The notes under the pieces were generated by a model that did not search any database, had not been told where the DNA came from, and saw only the letters and a list, made by a program, of their open reading frames with translations. A stretch of 64,000 bases of DNA from Mesorhizobium loti CJ3sym (GTDB lineage Bacteria > Pseudomonadota > Alphaproteobacteria > Rhizobiales > Rhizobiaceae), in the NCBI RefSeq assembly GCF_000472785.1, contig NZ_AXAL01000014.1, positions 1 to 64,000 of the forward strand, written 5' to 3'. Both the position numbers and the translations under genes were made by a program. Shown one piece after another: positions 25,526 through 34,700 of this stretch. Positions within the stretch are counted from its first letter, which is position 1. Each line of letters starts with the position of its first letter.

Positions 25526-27070
25526 TCACTCGGCGGCGGCAAACCCTCGCTCCTGCGGCGCGACGGTCTTCGGCCCGAAGATGACGAAACCGATGACCGA
25601 CAGGGCAAGGACGCCGATCCCGCAATAGAGCATGACCCAGCCGAAGCCATTGACCAGGGCGGCATGCACAATGGCGCCGGACGGGTCAAGGGTTGCGAGC
25701 TTCGGCGTCTCCCGTGCGAGGCCATCGAGATTTCCGGTGGCAATCCTTTCCGCCAGTGCGCGTACTTCGCCGGGGTTGAACGCTGGGCCGAAGGCGCCGC
25801 GCAGGTAAGAAACAATCCCCTGCGTCAGCAACAGGCCGAGCACCGCGATGTTGATGGCGAGCGTGATCAGGCGCGCGCTGATATCGATGCCGGAGGCCAT
25901 GCCGGCGCGATCCGGCGACACCGCGCCGGTGGTGGTGTTGGTGGTCGGCGAATTGGTGAGCCCGATGCCGATGCCGGCGATCAGCGTGCCGGGCAGCATG
26001 GTCAGCCAGCTGGCGCCCTCGAGCCCGGACCCAACCCACATGGCGATGAAACCGATCCCCAGCGTGAGCAGGCCGAGGGGAATCGCGATCCGCGCCTGAT
26101 AGCGCGCACGAATGCGTTCGGCGATCGGCGGCATCACCATGAAGGGCAGCGTGTAGACCAAGAGCAGCAGGCCAGTCGTGGTGCTGTCGTAGCCGAGCAC
26201 GCCGGAATAATAGATCGGCAGGTAGATGATGAATGGCCAGTAGCTGAAATTCATGCCGACCGCGCCCATGATCGCGCCCGAAAACTGGCGGATGCGGAAG
26301 ACGGAGAAATCGAACATCGGATAGGGGTTGACCCTCTCGGCGACCAGGAACGCGATGAAAGCCGCAACCGACGCAACAATCACGCCAATGCGGGCGCCGG
26401 CCCCGAGATCAGTGCCTTGCGTGATCAGATAGGAGAAGCCAAACACCGCCAACGAGAGCGTCAGGATGCCCGCCCGATCGAGCTTCTGGGCGTTTTGATC
26501 GCGCGATTCCGTGACCCCGGCGACGATGAAGGCAAGGGCCAGCATCGCCAGCGGTACATGGATGAGGAACACCCACTGCCAGCTCGAGAACGCGACGATC
26601 AATCCGCCAGTGGCTGGACCAAACCCAAGCCCGATGCCGGAGACGACGCTCCAGGCGACAAAGGCCTTGCCGCGGGCGCCGCCATCCTGGAACTGGTGGG
26701 ACAGCACCGCCACGCTGCAGGTGAACATCGCGCCCCCCGCCAGCCCTTGCAGAAAACGCGCGACGATCAGAAGCGAAGCGCTTTGTGCAAGACCGCACAG
26801 CAGCGAGGCCACGCCGAAGGCAATGGTGGTGATCACCATCACGCGTTTGCGGCCGAAACGGTCGGCCAGTGTTCCCGTCGCCATCAGCACCGTGGTGCAG
26901 GCGATGGTGTAGGCGTTCATGATCCACTGCAAATCCTTGAAATCGGCGGCAAGCACGCTTTCCAGTTTCGGCAGGATCACCGGGACACTGGAGATTTCGA
27001 GGCCAAACAGCAGCGAGGCAAGGCAAGCCCCCACAAGCGCAACGGTGTTTCGTTCAATCTGAAATGGCAT
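25526..27070 (-). CDS. MFS drug-efflux-type transporter (DHA2 family)
   Basis: A 514-residue protein with about 14 membrane helices. DLQWIMNAYTIACTTVLMAT (helix 2), GTLADRFGRKRVMVITTIAF (loop 2-3 motif A) and the motif C-like GIGLGFGPATGGLIV are those of the EmrB/QacA-type proton-driven exporters. From ATG 27070 the N-terminus is typical. It is divergent from the LysR gene at 27219 with the spacing usual for a regulator and its target, so the LysR protein probably controls it. Substrate unknown. Confidence 0.9.
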   Translation of the reverse strand: MPFQIERNTVALVGACLASLLFGLEISSVPVILPKLESVLAADFKDLQWIMNAYTIACTTVLMATGTLADRFGRKRVMVITTIAFGVASLLCGLAQSASLLIVARFLQGLAGGAMFTCSVAVLSHQFQDGGARGKAFVAWSVVSGIGLGFGPATGGLIVAFSSWQWVFLIHVPLAMLALAFIVAGVTESRDQNAQKLDRAGILTLSLAVFGFSYLITQGTDLGAGARIGVIVASVAAFIAFLVAERVNPYPMFDFSVFRIRQFSGAIMGAVGMNFSYWPFIIYLPIYYSGVLGYDSTTTGLLLLVYTLPFMVMPPIAERIRARYQARIAIPLGLLTLGIGFIAMWVGSGLEGASWLTMLPGTLIAGIGIGLTNSPTTNTTTGAVSPDRAGMASGIDISARLITLAINIAVLGLLLTQGIVSYLRGAFGPAFNPGEVRALAERIATGNLDGLARETPKLATLDPSGAIVHAALVNGFGWVMLYCGIGVLALSVIGFVIFGPKTVAPQERGFAAAE

Positions 27071-27188
27071 ATCGGTCACTTTCCATCGAAACAGGGAGAG
27101 GCGGCGCACTTCAAACCGCGGTCAGGCTGACATAGATGAGACTTGACCATGAAAAAAGGCTATGGTTGGCTATATCAGAAATGACAAA

Positions 27189-27204
27189 TTGGCATGCTGG
27201 CCAA
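27189..27204. promoter_or_regulatory. Palindrome between MFS and LysR genes
   Basis: TTGGCATGCTGGCCAA has five-base perfect arms (TTGGC / GCCAA) around six bases. It lies 15 bp before the LysR start codon in the 148 bp divergent region and contains the T...A ends expected of a LysR site. A regulator-binding role is inference. Confidence 0.4.
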
Positions 27205-27218
27205 TGGAAAGCTTTTAA

Positions 27219-28082
27219 ATGACCACCCTCGATGTCGATGCCGTCCGCACCTTCGTGATGGTGGCGGACCTGCACAGCTTCACCCGTGCCGCCGCAGCGC
27301 TCGGCAGCACCCAGGCCACGATCAGCGTCAAGCTGCGCCGGCTCGAGGAAAAGCTCGGAGCTCGGCTGATCGAGCGCACGCCGCGCCGCGTCAGCCTGTC
27401 GGCGAAGGGCGCTGTTTTCCTGCCCTCCGCACGCGATTTCCTGGCCGCGCATGAGCGCGCCATGGCCGAGTTCGCCGAAGCCCCTTGCCGGCTCGCGCTC
27501 GGCTTTGTCGACCATGTCGCCGGCCCCGAGCTTTCCGTCCTGATCGCGCAGCTCCATGCGCACGATCCATCGCTCACGCTCAGTTTGAGGATCGACACCT
27601 CAACCATTCTGAAAGAAGCGTTCGATCGCGGCGAACTCGATGCGATCATCGTTCACCGCGAAGGCGACAGCCGTCCGGGCAAAACCTTGTCGCGCAATCA
27701 CTATGGCTGGTTCGCGACCCCTTCCTTCGAATGGCAGCGCGGGACGCCGCTGCGCCTGGCGCTTCTAAGCACCATATGCAGCTGCCCGGATCGTGTGCGG
27801 GCGGTCGAGACACTGGACAAGGCAGGCATCGCTTGGGAGGAGGCATTTGTGGGTGGCGGCGGCGCGGCCGTCAACATTGCGGTTTCGGCGGGCTTCGCCG
27901 TTTCGGCGCTGGCCTACCGCGTCGTTCCTCCCGGCCTGGTCGAGATTGGCCGCAAGCTTGGCCTGCCGCCGCTTGACCCGTCCGAAGTGGTCCTGCATTC
28001 GCACACACTGGTGCCGCGGGCGCGCGAGGTGCTGCATGTGCTGGCCACCGCATTTCGCGAGTACAATTCGGCTGCGGTTTAG
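27219..28082 (+). CDS. LysR-family transcriptional regulator
   Basis: A 287-residue protein with the N-terminal winged helix TLDVDAVRTFVMVADLHSFT and AAAALGSTQATISVKLRRLE, followed by the LysR substrate-binding domain (about 90-287). It is divergent from the DHA2-type exporter and 53 bp upstream of the GNAT gene on the same strand. It probably regulates the exporter and itself; the ligand is not evident. Confidence 0.92.
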   Translation: MTTLDVDAVRTFVMVADLHSFTRAAAALGSTQATISVKLRRLEEKLGARLIERTPRRVSLSAKGAVFLPSARDFLAAHERAMAEFAEAPCRLALGFVDHVAGPELSVLIAQLHAHDPSLTLSLRIDTSTILKEAFDRGELDAIIVHREGDSRPGKTLSRNHYGWFATPSFEWQRGTPLRLALLSTICSCPDRVRAVETLDKAGIAWEEAFVGGGGAAVNIAVSAGFAVSALAYRVVPPGLVEIGRKLGLPPLDPSEVVLHSHTLVPRAREVLHVLATAFREYNSAAV

Positions 28083-28135
28083 GCGAAGCTGTGTCCGGCC
28101 TGATTCCGTCCGGATCAGACTTTGGAGGAACCGAA

Positions 28136-28582
28136 ATGACCGAGATCACCGTCCGCCCCCTGGTGCAGGCCGACCACGCCGACTGGCGGCGTCTGTGGAC
28201 CGACTACCTCACCTTCTACGATACCAAGCTTCCGGAAGAGGTCTACGCCGTCACCTGGAAGCGGCTGTTCACGGCGGGTGAGTTCGAGCCCAAGGGTTTT
28301 GTCGCCACGCTCGACGGCAAGGCGGTCGGCCTCACTCACTACCTCTATCACCGCTCCGGCTGGTCCGAGAAAAACAACTGCTATCTGCAGGATCTGTTCG
28401 CCGACCCGGATGTGCGCGGCAAGGGCATCGGTGCGGCCCTGATCAAGGCAGTGAAGGAAGAGGCGGAAAAAATCGGCGTCAAGAACGTCTACTGGATGAC
28501 GCACGAGACCAACACCACCGCCCGCAAGCTGTACGACCATGTCGCACGCCGCACCGGCTTCATCGAGTATGATCTGCTGTAG
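28136..28582 (+). CDS. GNAT family N-acetyltransferase
   Basis: From the ATG at 28136 (GGAGG upstream) the protein has 148 residues. The acetyl-CoA site is the motif A stretch LQDLFADPDVRGKGIGAAL (about 82-100, R/Q-x-x-G-x-G/A), followed by MTHETNTTARKLYDHVA. Substrate unknown; the overall pattern fits small amine or aminoglycoside-like acetyltransferases. Only eight bases separate it from the VWA gene, with which it is probably co-transcribed. Confidence 0.9.
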   Translation: MTEITVRPLVQADHADWRRLWTDYLTFYDTKLPEEVYAVTWKRLFTAGEFEPKGFVATLDGKAVGLTHYLYHRSGWSEKNNCYLQDLFADPDVRGKGIGAALIKAVKEEAEKIGVKNVYWMTHETNTTARKLYDHVARRTGFIEYDLL

Positions 28583-28590
28583 ATAGAAGA

Positions 28591-29781
28591 ATGTTCATCC
28601 CCTTCTTCCTCGAACTTAAGGCAGCGCGTGTTCCCGTTTCACTAAGGGAATATCTGTCGCTGCTGGAGGGTCTGGAGGCCGGGCTGGTCGACTATGATGT
28701 CGAGGGTTTTTATTACCTTGCCCGTGCTGCATTGGTGAAGGACGAGCGCCATATCGACCGCTTCGACCAGGTGTTCGCGCATGTCTTCAAGGGCATCGAG
28801 GCGATGGGTGGTCCGGATGCGGTTGACGTCGCCAATATCCCCGAGGAATGGCTGCGCCGGCTCGCCGAAAAGCACCTGAGCGAGGAGGAGAAAAAACTGG
28901 TCGAGGCGCTGGGCGGTTTCGAAAAGCTGATGGAGACGCTGAAGCAGCGGCTCGAGGAGCAGAAGGGCCGCCACCAGGGCGGCTCGAAATGGATCGGCAC
29001 CGGCGGCACCTCGCCTTTCGGCGCCTATGGCTACAATCCCGAAGGCGTGCGCATTGGCCAGCACGAAAGCCGCAACCGCCGCGCGGTGAAGGTCTGGGAC
29101 AAGCGCGAGTTCAGGAATTTCGATGATGCCGTCGAGCTTGGCACCCGCAACATCAAAATCGCGCTGAAGCGGCTGCGCCGTTGGGTGCGCGAGGGCGCGG
29201 AGGAAGAATTCGACCTGCCCGGCACCATCCACGCCACCGCCGAGCACGGCTATCTCGACGTGCAGACGCGGCCCGAGCGGCGCAACGCCGTAAAACTGTT
29301 GATGTTCTTCGATGTCGGCGGCTCGATGGACGACCACATCAAGAGCGTCGAGGAACTGTTTTCGGCCGCGCGCGCCGAATTCCGCCAGCTCGAATATTTC
29401 TATTTCCACAACTGCCTCTACGAGGGCGTGTGGAAGGACAACCGACGCCGCCATGCCGAGGTGATCCCGACCTTCGACCTCCTCCACAAATACGGCCCGG
29501 ACTACAAGGTGATCGTCGTCGGCGATGCTTCGATGAGCCCCTACGAGATCGCCCATCCCGGCGGCTCGGTCGAGCACTGGAATCCGGAGGCAGGCGCCGT
29601 CTGGCTCGGCCGCCTGTTGCAGCAATGGCCGAACGCGGTATGGCTCAATCCCGAGAACGAAAAGAACTGGGGCTACACCCATTCCATCGCGATGATCCGC
29701 GACATCTTCGGCGGCCGCATGTTCCCGCTGACCCTGGCCGGGCTCGAAAGCGCGACGAAACAGCTTTCGAGGAAGCATTGA
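28591..29781 (+). CDS. VWA-domain protein (CoxE-like), partner of MoxR ATPase
   Basis: A 396-residue soluble protein. The N-terminal half is helical (REYLSLLEGLEAGLVDYDVE; EEWLRRLAEKHLSEEEKKLV) and the C-terminal half is a von Willebrand A domain with the MIDAS-type FDVGGSMDDHIKSVEELFS (about 238-256), in which the usual DxSxS is DxGxS, then VIVVGDASMSPYEIAHPGG. Proteins of this group are found next to MoxR ATPases and act with them in maturation of enzyme complexes. The MoxR gene here is 3.1 kb upstream (24646). Confidence 0.88.
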   Translation: MFIPFFLELKAARVPVSLREYLSLLEGLEAGLVDYDVEGFYYLARAALVKDERHIDRFDQVFAHVFKGIEAMGGPDAVDVANIPEEWLRRLAEKHLSEEEKKLVEALGGFEKLMETLKQRLEEQKGRHQGGSKWIGTGGTSPFGAYGYNPEGVRIGQHESRNRRAVKVWDKREFRNFDDAVELGTRNIKIALKRLRRWVREGAEEEFDLPGTIHATAEHGYLDVQTRPERRNAVKLLMFFDVGGSMDDHIKSVEELFSAARAEFRQLEYFYFHNCLYEGVWKDNRRRHAEVIPTFDLLHKYGPDYKVIVVGDASMSPYEIAHPGGSVEHWNPEAGAVWLGRLLQQWPNAVWLNPENEKNWGYTHSIAMIRDIFGGRMFPLTLAGLESATKQLSRKH

Positions 29782-29841
29782 TCTACCGGCTGACGGCTGA
29801 GATTCAAGTCAGGCCGAGTCGAAAATGGTTGATACCGAGAA

Positions 29842-29910
29842 CCGGCCTTCGCCGGCCGTAGCCTTCATAGAGCGGAGGCATTTCTGAGGGCTTCGGCCGG
29901 CGAAGGCCGG
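29842..29910. repeat. Long inverted repeat in intergenic region
   Basis: Arms 29842-29863 and 29889-29910 pair at 21 of 22 positions around a 25-base loop; each arm contains GGCCGGCGAAGGCC or its complement. Just after it, CGTACTTGAAGTACG (29918-29932) is a perfect palindrome. The 312 bp between the VWA gene and msrB hold these and no coding sequence. The pair looks like a mobile intergenic palindrome; it has no T-run and is not a typical terminator. Confidence 0.7.
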
Positions 29911-30093
29911 AGCGGAGCGTACTTGAAGTACGTGAGCTCAGTTCTACTGCGACGCCGTAGAATGGGGAAGCGCAGGGCGCTGCCATTTGCAGGCCTGCAT
30001 CACCTGAATCTGGGCAAACCCGTAACAAATGCCTATGTTGGTGCGAATATCCGGTTGCAATCAACAACGAGCCGCCAAGGCTGAGGAGATCAA

Positions 30094-30498
30094 ATGGACA
30101 CCCACACCTACCCCGTAACCCGCACCGACGCCGAATGGCGCGCCCGGCTGACGCCGGAGCAGTATGCGGTCATGCGCAATCATGGCACCGAACGGCCGGG
30201 AAGCTGCGCCCTGCTCTACGAGAAGCGCGCCGGCACATTTTCCTGCGTCGGCTGCGACCAGCCGCTGTTCGAATCCAAGCTGAAGTTCGAGAGCGGCACC
30301 GGCTGGCCGAGCTTCAACGACCCGGTGCCCGGTTCGGTCGAGAACACCGTCGACCGCAGCTATGGCATGGTCCGCACCGAATGCCATTGCGCCCGCTGCG
30401 GCAGCCATCTCGGCCACGTCTTCGAGGACGGCCCGCCGCCGACCGGCCTGCGCTACTGCATCAACGGCGTGGCGCTGAAATTCGAGCCGGCGGCCTGA
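30094..30498 (+). CDS. msrB: Peptide-methionine (R)-S-oxide reductase
   Basis: A 134-residue MsrB. Two CxxC zinc-binding pairs are present (Cys51-x-x-Cys54 in CVGCDQPLF, and the pair in TECHCARCGSHLGHVF), the substrate stretch is SGTGWPSFNDPVPG, and the catalytic cysteine is at position 122 in LRYCINGVALKF. It reduces R-methionine sulfoxide in proteins using thioredoxin. It is a single-gene transcript, ended by the hairpin at 30522. Confidence 0.97.
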   Translation: MDTHTYPVTRTDAEWRARLTPEQYAVMRNHGTERPGSCALLYEKRAGTFSCVGCDQPLFESKLKFESGTGWPSFNDPVPGSVENTVDRSYGMVRTECHCARCGSHLGHVFEDGPPPTGLRYCINGVALKFEPAA

Positions 30499-30521
30499 CC
30501 GGCATTCTGCAAGCTTTCAGC

Positions 30522-30547
30522 AAAGGGCGGCTTCGGCCGCCCTTTTT
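30522..30547 (+). terminator. Terminator after msrB
   Basis: AAAGGGCGGC-TTCG-GCCGCCCTTTTT: a ten-base perfect stem with a TTCG tetraloop and five Ts. Because the convergent membrane-protein gene ends 16 bp away and the stem is flanked by A-residues on the other side, it may stop transcription from both directions. Confidence 0.92.
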
Positions 30548-30562
30548 CGTATGCGCGCTGCT

Positions 30563-30862
30563 TCAAACGACCACGGTGGCGATAAGCCAGAGCGCCGAGC
30601 CCAGCATCATCAGCGAAGCCCTGGCGCCGCCCGATTTCTCTGCCGTTCGCCAGACGGAAATGGTCAGGAAGATGGTATAGGGCACAGGCGCGAAATGCGC
30701 TGCCAAAACCAGCCAGAGCGGCATTTTCAGTCCAAGCAGGACAAGCGCCAGCGCTGACGAGGCCATGCTGATCATGGTGCCGACGAGCAGCATGTCGCGC
30801 CAGAATAACCGATCGAGCGGCACCTGGCCAAGCCAACGCGAGCGGAAGAAATCCGCGGACAT
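30563..30862 (-). CDS. Small membrane protein, unknown
   Basis: The ATG at 30862 gives 99 residues with three predicted helices (DMLLVGTMISMASSALALVL, PLWLVLAAHFAPVPYTIFL and LMMLGSALWLIATVVV). No family recognised. It starts seven bases after the stop of the 146-residue protein gene, with AGGAG within that gene's end, so it is the last gene of the gapR operon. The larger frame starting at 30910 would overlap that gene and is not used. Confidence 0.72.
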   Translation of the reverse strand: MSADFFRSRWLGQVPLDRLFWRDMLLVGTMISMASSALALVLLGLKMPLWLVLAAHFAPVPYTIFLTISVWRTAEKSGGARASLMMLGSALWLIATVVV

Positions 30863-30869
30863 CGACGCC

Positions 30870-31310
30870 CTACTCCTGTCCAAGCACTTCGGTGACGGCG
30901 CGCTCGACACGCGAGCATTCCGTCACCAACCAGTCGGTCATGGCAGGCCAATTGTCCTCGGCATAGCAGTTGACCCGCCACATCGAATTGATGCCGAGGC
31001 CCTCGCTGCTTTGTTCCGGCCTGAGCTTCAGCCGGTCCTCGATCGCCGGCTGGAACGGCTTCAACCGCGACCAGCTTTGCGTGGCGCCGAACTTTTCGTT
31101 GCGGCCGAAGAAGACGCCGACATGGTTCTGCGCCGGCGCGACATACATGGAAAGAACCAAAGCGAAGTCGGGCAGCCCGCGCTGCCAGAACCAGGGTCCG
31201 CGCCTTACCAGCCGGACTATTTCCTCAGGGTGCCGCTCAGCGAACAGCGTCCAGAAGCCGCGATGGCGGAATTCCGAGGCCCGGCGGCCACCGAAGTCGA
31301 ATTCACTCAT
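30870..31310 (-). CDS. Conserved protein of unknown function
   Basis: A 146-residue soluble protein. Segments such as WFWQRGLPDFALVLSMYVAP, HVGVFFGRNEKFGATQSW and the C-terminal MTDWLVTECSRVERAVTEVL resemble in pattern the compact alpha/beta fold of DUF4268, but this is a weak visual match only. There are no clear catalytic motifs. It lies between gapR (32 bp upstream) and the small membrane protein (7 bp downstream), so its product is made from the gapR message. Confidence 0.7.
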   Translation of the reverse strand: MSEFDFGGRRASEFRHRGFWTLFAERHPEEIVRLVRRGPWFWQRGLPDFALVLSMYVAPAQNHVGVFFGRNEKFGATQSWSRLKPFQPAIEDRLKLRPEQSSEGLGINSMWRVNCYAEDNWPAMTDWLVTECSRVERAVTEVLGQE

Positions 31311-31342
31311 GACCGCCTCGGGAAGTCATGAGAGGCTTGGCA

Positions 31343-31603
31343 TCACACCATGCCGAGCGCGGCCATGTACAGGTCGAGGATGGCGTCCTCTTCCTGGCGC
31401 TCGGCCTGGTCCTTCTTGCGGAGCCGGATGATGGTGCGGATCGCCTTGGTGTCGAAGCCGGTGCCCTTGGCCTCGGCGAACACTTCCTTGATGTCGTCGG
31501 CGATCGTCTTCTTTTCTTCTTCGAGCCGCTCGATGCGCTCGATGAGGGCACGCAGCTGGCCGGCGGCAACAGTCTGGCTGGTATCGGTGATATCGTCGGC
31601 CAT
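31343..31603 (-). CDS. GapR-like (DUF2312) nucleoid protein
   Basis: The ATG at 31603, six bases after GGAG, gives 86 residues. It is a helical protein with the DUF2312 pattern: a heptad helix GQLRALIERIERLEEEKKTI, then IKEVFAEAKGTGFDTKAIRT and IRLRKKDQAERQEEDAILDL. Caulobacter GapR, of the same family, encircles overtwisted AT-rich DNA and helps topoisomerases ahead of replication and transcription forks. The upstream TTG at 31615 is not used. It begins a three-gene operon on the minus strand. Confidence 0.92.
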   Translation of the reverse strand: MADDITDTSQTVAAGQLRALIERIERLEEEKKTIADDIKEVFAEAKGTGFDTKAIRTIIRLRKKDQAERQEEDAILDLYMAALGMV

Positions 31604-31765
31604 GTTTTTCTCCAAAAATTGATTCCGTGCCGCGACTCGGGAAAACAGGCCGCAGCAAATTCAGCGGTTCGATGCCCGACCGGGGGCATCGGGTCAAGCC
31701 GTTATCGACGGTCGAACCAACGCTGCCGCCATGATGCAGACAGCCACCCCGTGGAAAGATGTCGA

Positions 31766-34700
31766 CTAACCGAAGGCGATCAACAGATCCTTCGCGTCGA
31801 TCTGATCGCCGGCCTTGACCAGCACTTCGGCGACGGTGCCGTCGCGCTCGGCATGCAACGCCGTTTCCATCTTCATCGCTTCGATGGAAAGCAGCACGTC
31901 ACCCGCCTTCACCGCCTGGCCGGCAGCGACCGAAAGGGCCGAGATCACGCCCGGCATCGGCGCGCCGACATGCGCCTCATTGCCAGGCTCGGCCTTGCGG
32001 CGCGCCTTGGCGGCGGACGCGCCATGCGCCCGGTCGGGCACCTTGACACGCCGCGGCTGGCCGTTGAGCTCGAAGAACACGGTGACCATGCCCTTGTCGT
32101 CGACATCGCCGATGGCGAGGCAACGCACCACCAGTGTCTTGCCCTTCTCGATGTCGACGAAGATCTCATCTTCGGACTTCATGCCGTAGAAATAGGTCGG
32201 CGTCGGCAGAACGCTGACCGGGCCGTAAGTCTCTTGCGCGCCGGCGAAGTCGGTAAACACCTTCGGATACATCAGCCACGAGGCGAATTCGTACTCACTG
32301 AGCTTGCGCTCGAGCTTCTCCTCGATCTCTTTGCGGCTGGCCGCGAGATCGGCGGGCTTGAGCAGCGAGCCGGGCCGCGCCGTGATCGGCTTGTCGCCTT
32401 TCAGCGCCTTCTTCTGCAGCGATTCAGGCCACCCTCCCGGCGACTGGCCGAGATCGCCGCGCAGCATCGAGACGACCGAGTCCGGGAAGGCAATGTCCCT
32501 GGCCGGGTTCTCGACATCGGCGACGGTCAGGTCCTGGCTGACCATCATCAGCGCCATGTCGCCGACGACCTTGGATGACGGCGTCACCTTGACGATGTCG
32601 CCGAACATCAGATTGACGTCGTGATAGGTCTGCGCCACTTCGTGCCAGCGCGTCTCCAGCCCGAGCGAGCGCGCCTGCTCCTTGAGGTTGGTGAACTGGC
32701 CGCCAGGCATTTCGTGCAGATAGACTTCCGAGGCCGGCCCCTTCAGGTCGCTTTCGAAGGCGGCGTACTGGTTGCGCACCGCTTCCCAGTAGAACGAGAT
32801 TTTCCGGATCCATTGCGGGTCGAGGCCGGGGTCACGTTCGGTGCCCTTCAGCGCCTCGACGATCGAGCCCAGGCAAGGCTGCGAGGTGTTGCCGGAGAAG
32901 GCATCCATCGCAGCGTCGATGGCGTCGACGCCGCTCTCCACCGCCGCCAGCACGGTCGCCGCCGACAGGCCTGACGTGTCGTGGGTGTGGAAATGGATCG
33001 GCAGGTCGGTCGCCTCGCGCAGCGCCTTGAACAGCACGCGCGCCGCAGCCGGCTTCAAGAGCCCGGCCATGTCCTTGACGGCGATGATGTGGGCGCCGGC
33101 GGCCTGCAATTCGCCGGCCAGGCCGACATAATATTTCAGGTCGTATTTGGCCCGCGCCGGATCGAGAATGTCGCCGGTGTAGCACATCGCCGCCTCACAC
33201 AGCTTGCCCTCGGCGCCGACCGCGTCCATGGCGACGCGCATGTTCTCGACCCAGTTCAGGCAGTCGAAGACGCGGAACAGGTCGATGCCGCCGGCAGCCG
33301 CCTGCTTGACGAAATGCTGCACGACATTGTCGGGATAGTTGGTGTAGCCGACGCCATTGGCGCCGCGCAGCAGCATCTGCAGCAACAGATTGGGGGCTGC
33401 TTCACGCACCAGCGACAACCGCTCCCAAGGGTCCTCGGTGAGGAAGCGCATGGCGACGTCAAAAGTGGCGCCGCCCCAGCATTCCAATGACAACAGCTGC
33501 GGCAAGGCCCGCGCATAGGTGCCGGCAATGCCGGCAATGTCATGCGTGCGCACGCGCGTCGCCAGCAGCGACTGATGGCCGTCGCGCATCGTCGTGTCGG
33601 TGACCAGCACCTGTTTCTGCTCGCGCATCCAGGCGGCGAACTTCTCCGGGCCGAGCACGTCCAGCTTCTGCTTGCTGCCGCCCGGCACATTGCCGTTGAG
33701 GTAGGGCACGACAGGTGCGGCCGCATCGGCCTTTGGTGTCGGCCGGCCGCGCGTCTCGGGATGGCCGTTGACCGAGACGTCGGCCAGGTAGTTGATGAGC
33801 TTGGTAGCCCGGTCCTGGCGCTTGACCTGCTGGAACAGCTCCGGCGTCGTGTCGATGAACCTGGTCGTGTAGGAATTGTCGGCAAAGCTCGGGTGGTTGA
33901 TGATCGCTTCGAGGAAGGTCAGGTTGGTGGCGACGCCACGGATGCGGAACTCGCGCAGCGCGCGATTCATACGCGCGATCGTCTCGGCCGGCGTCGGTGC
34001 CCATGCCGTCACTTTCTCCAGCAGCGGATCGTAGAAGCGGGTGATGACCGCGCCGGAATAGGCGGTGCCGCCGTCGAGGCGAATACCGAAGCCGGTAGCG
34101 CCGCGATAGGCGGTGATGCGGCCATAATCCGGAATGAAGTTGTGCTCGGGATCCTCGGTGGTGATACGGCACTGCAAGGCATGGCCGTTCAGCCTGATGT
34201 CGCTTTGCGCGGGCACGCCCGATTCCGGCGTGCCGATGGCAAAGCCGTCGAGGATGTGGATCTGCGCCTTGACGATGTCGATGCCGGTCACCTGCTCGGT
34301 GACGGTGTGCTCGACCTGGATGCGCGGATTGACCTCGATGAAATAGAATTTGCCGCTGTCGGCATCCTGCAGGAACTCGACCGTGCCGGCACCGATATAG
34401 CTGGTTTCACGGGCGAGCTTCAGCGCGTAGCCGCAAAGCTCCTCGCGCTGCGACATCTGCAGGTATGGCGCCGGCGCCCGCTCGACGACCTTCTGGTTAC
34501 GGCGCTGGATCGAGCAGTCTCGCTCGAACAGATGCACGGCACTGCCATGCGTGTCGCCAAGCACCTGCACCTCGACATGGCGGGCACGCTCGATCAGCTT
34601 TTCGAGATAGACCTCGTCCTTGCCGAAGGCGGCTTTCGCCTCGCGCTTGCCTTCCATCACTTCGCGGGCAAGGTCGGTCTCTGCGCGGATGGCGCGCATG

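Noticed and set aside
25436..27130. 564-codon plus-strand frame opposite the DHA2-type exporter
   Set aside because: Composition is that of the antisense of a membrane protein gene and no motif is present; the exporter has all family motifs.
31660..31700. tRNA-like T-loop GGTTCGATGCC
   Set aside because: No acceptor stem, anticodon arm or D-arm can be formed around it.
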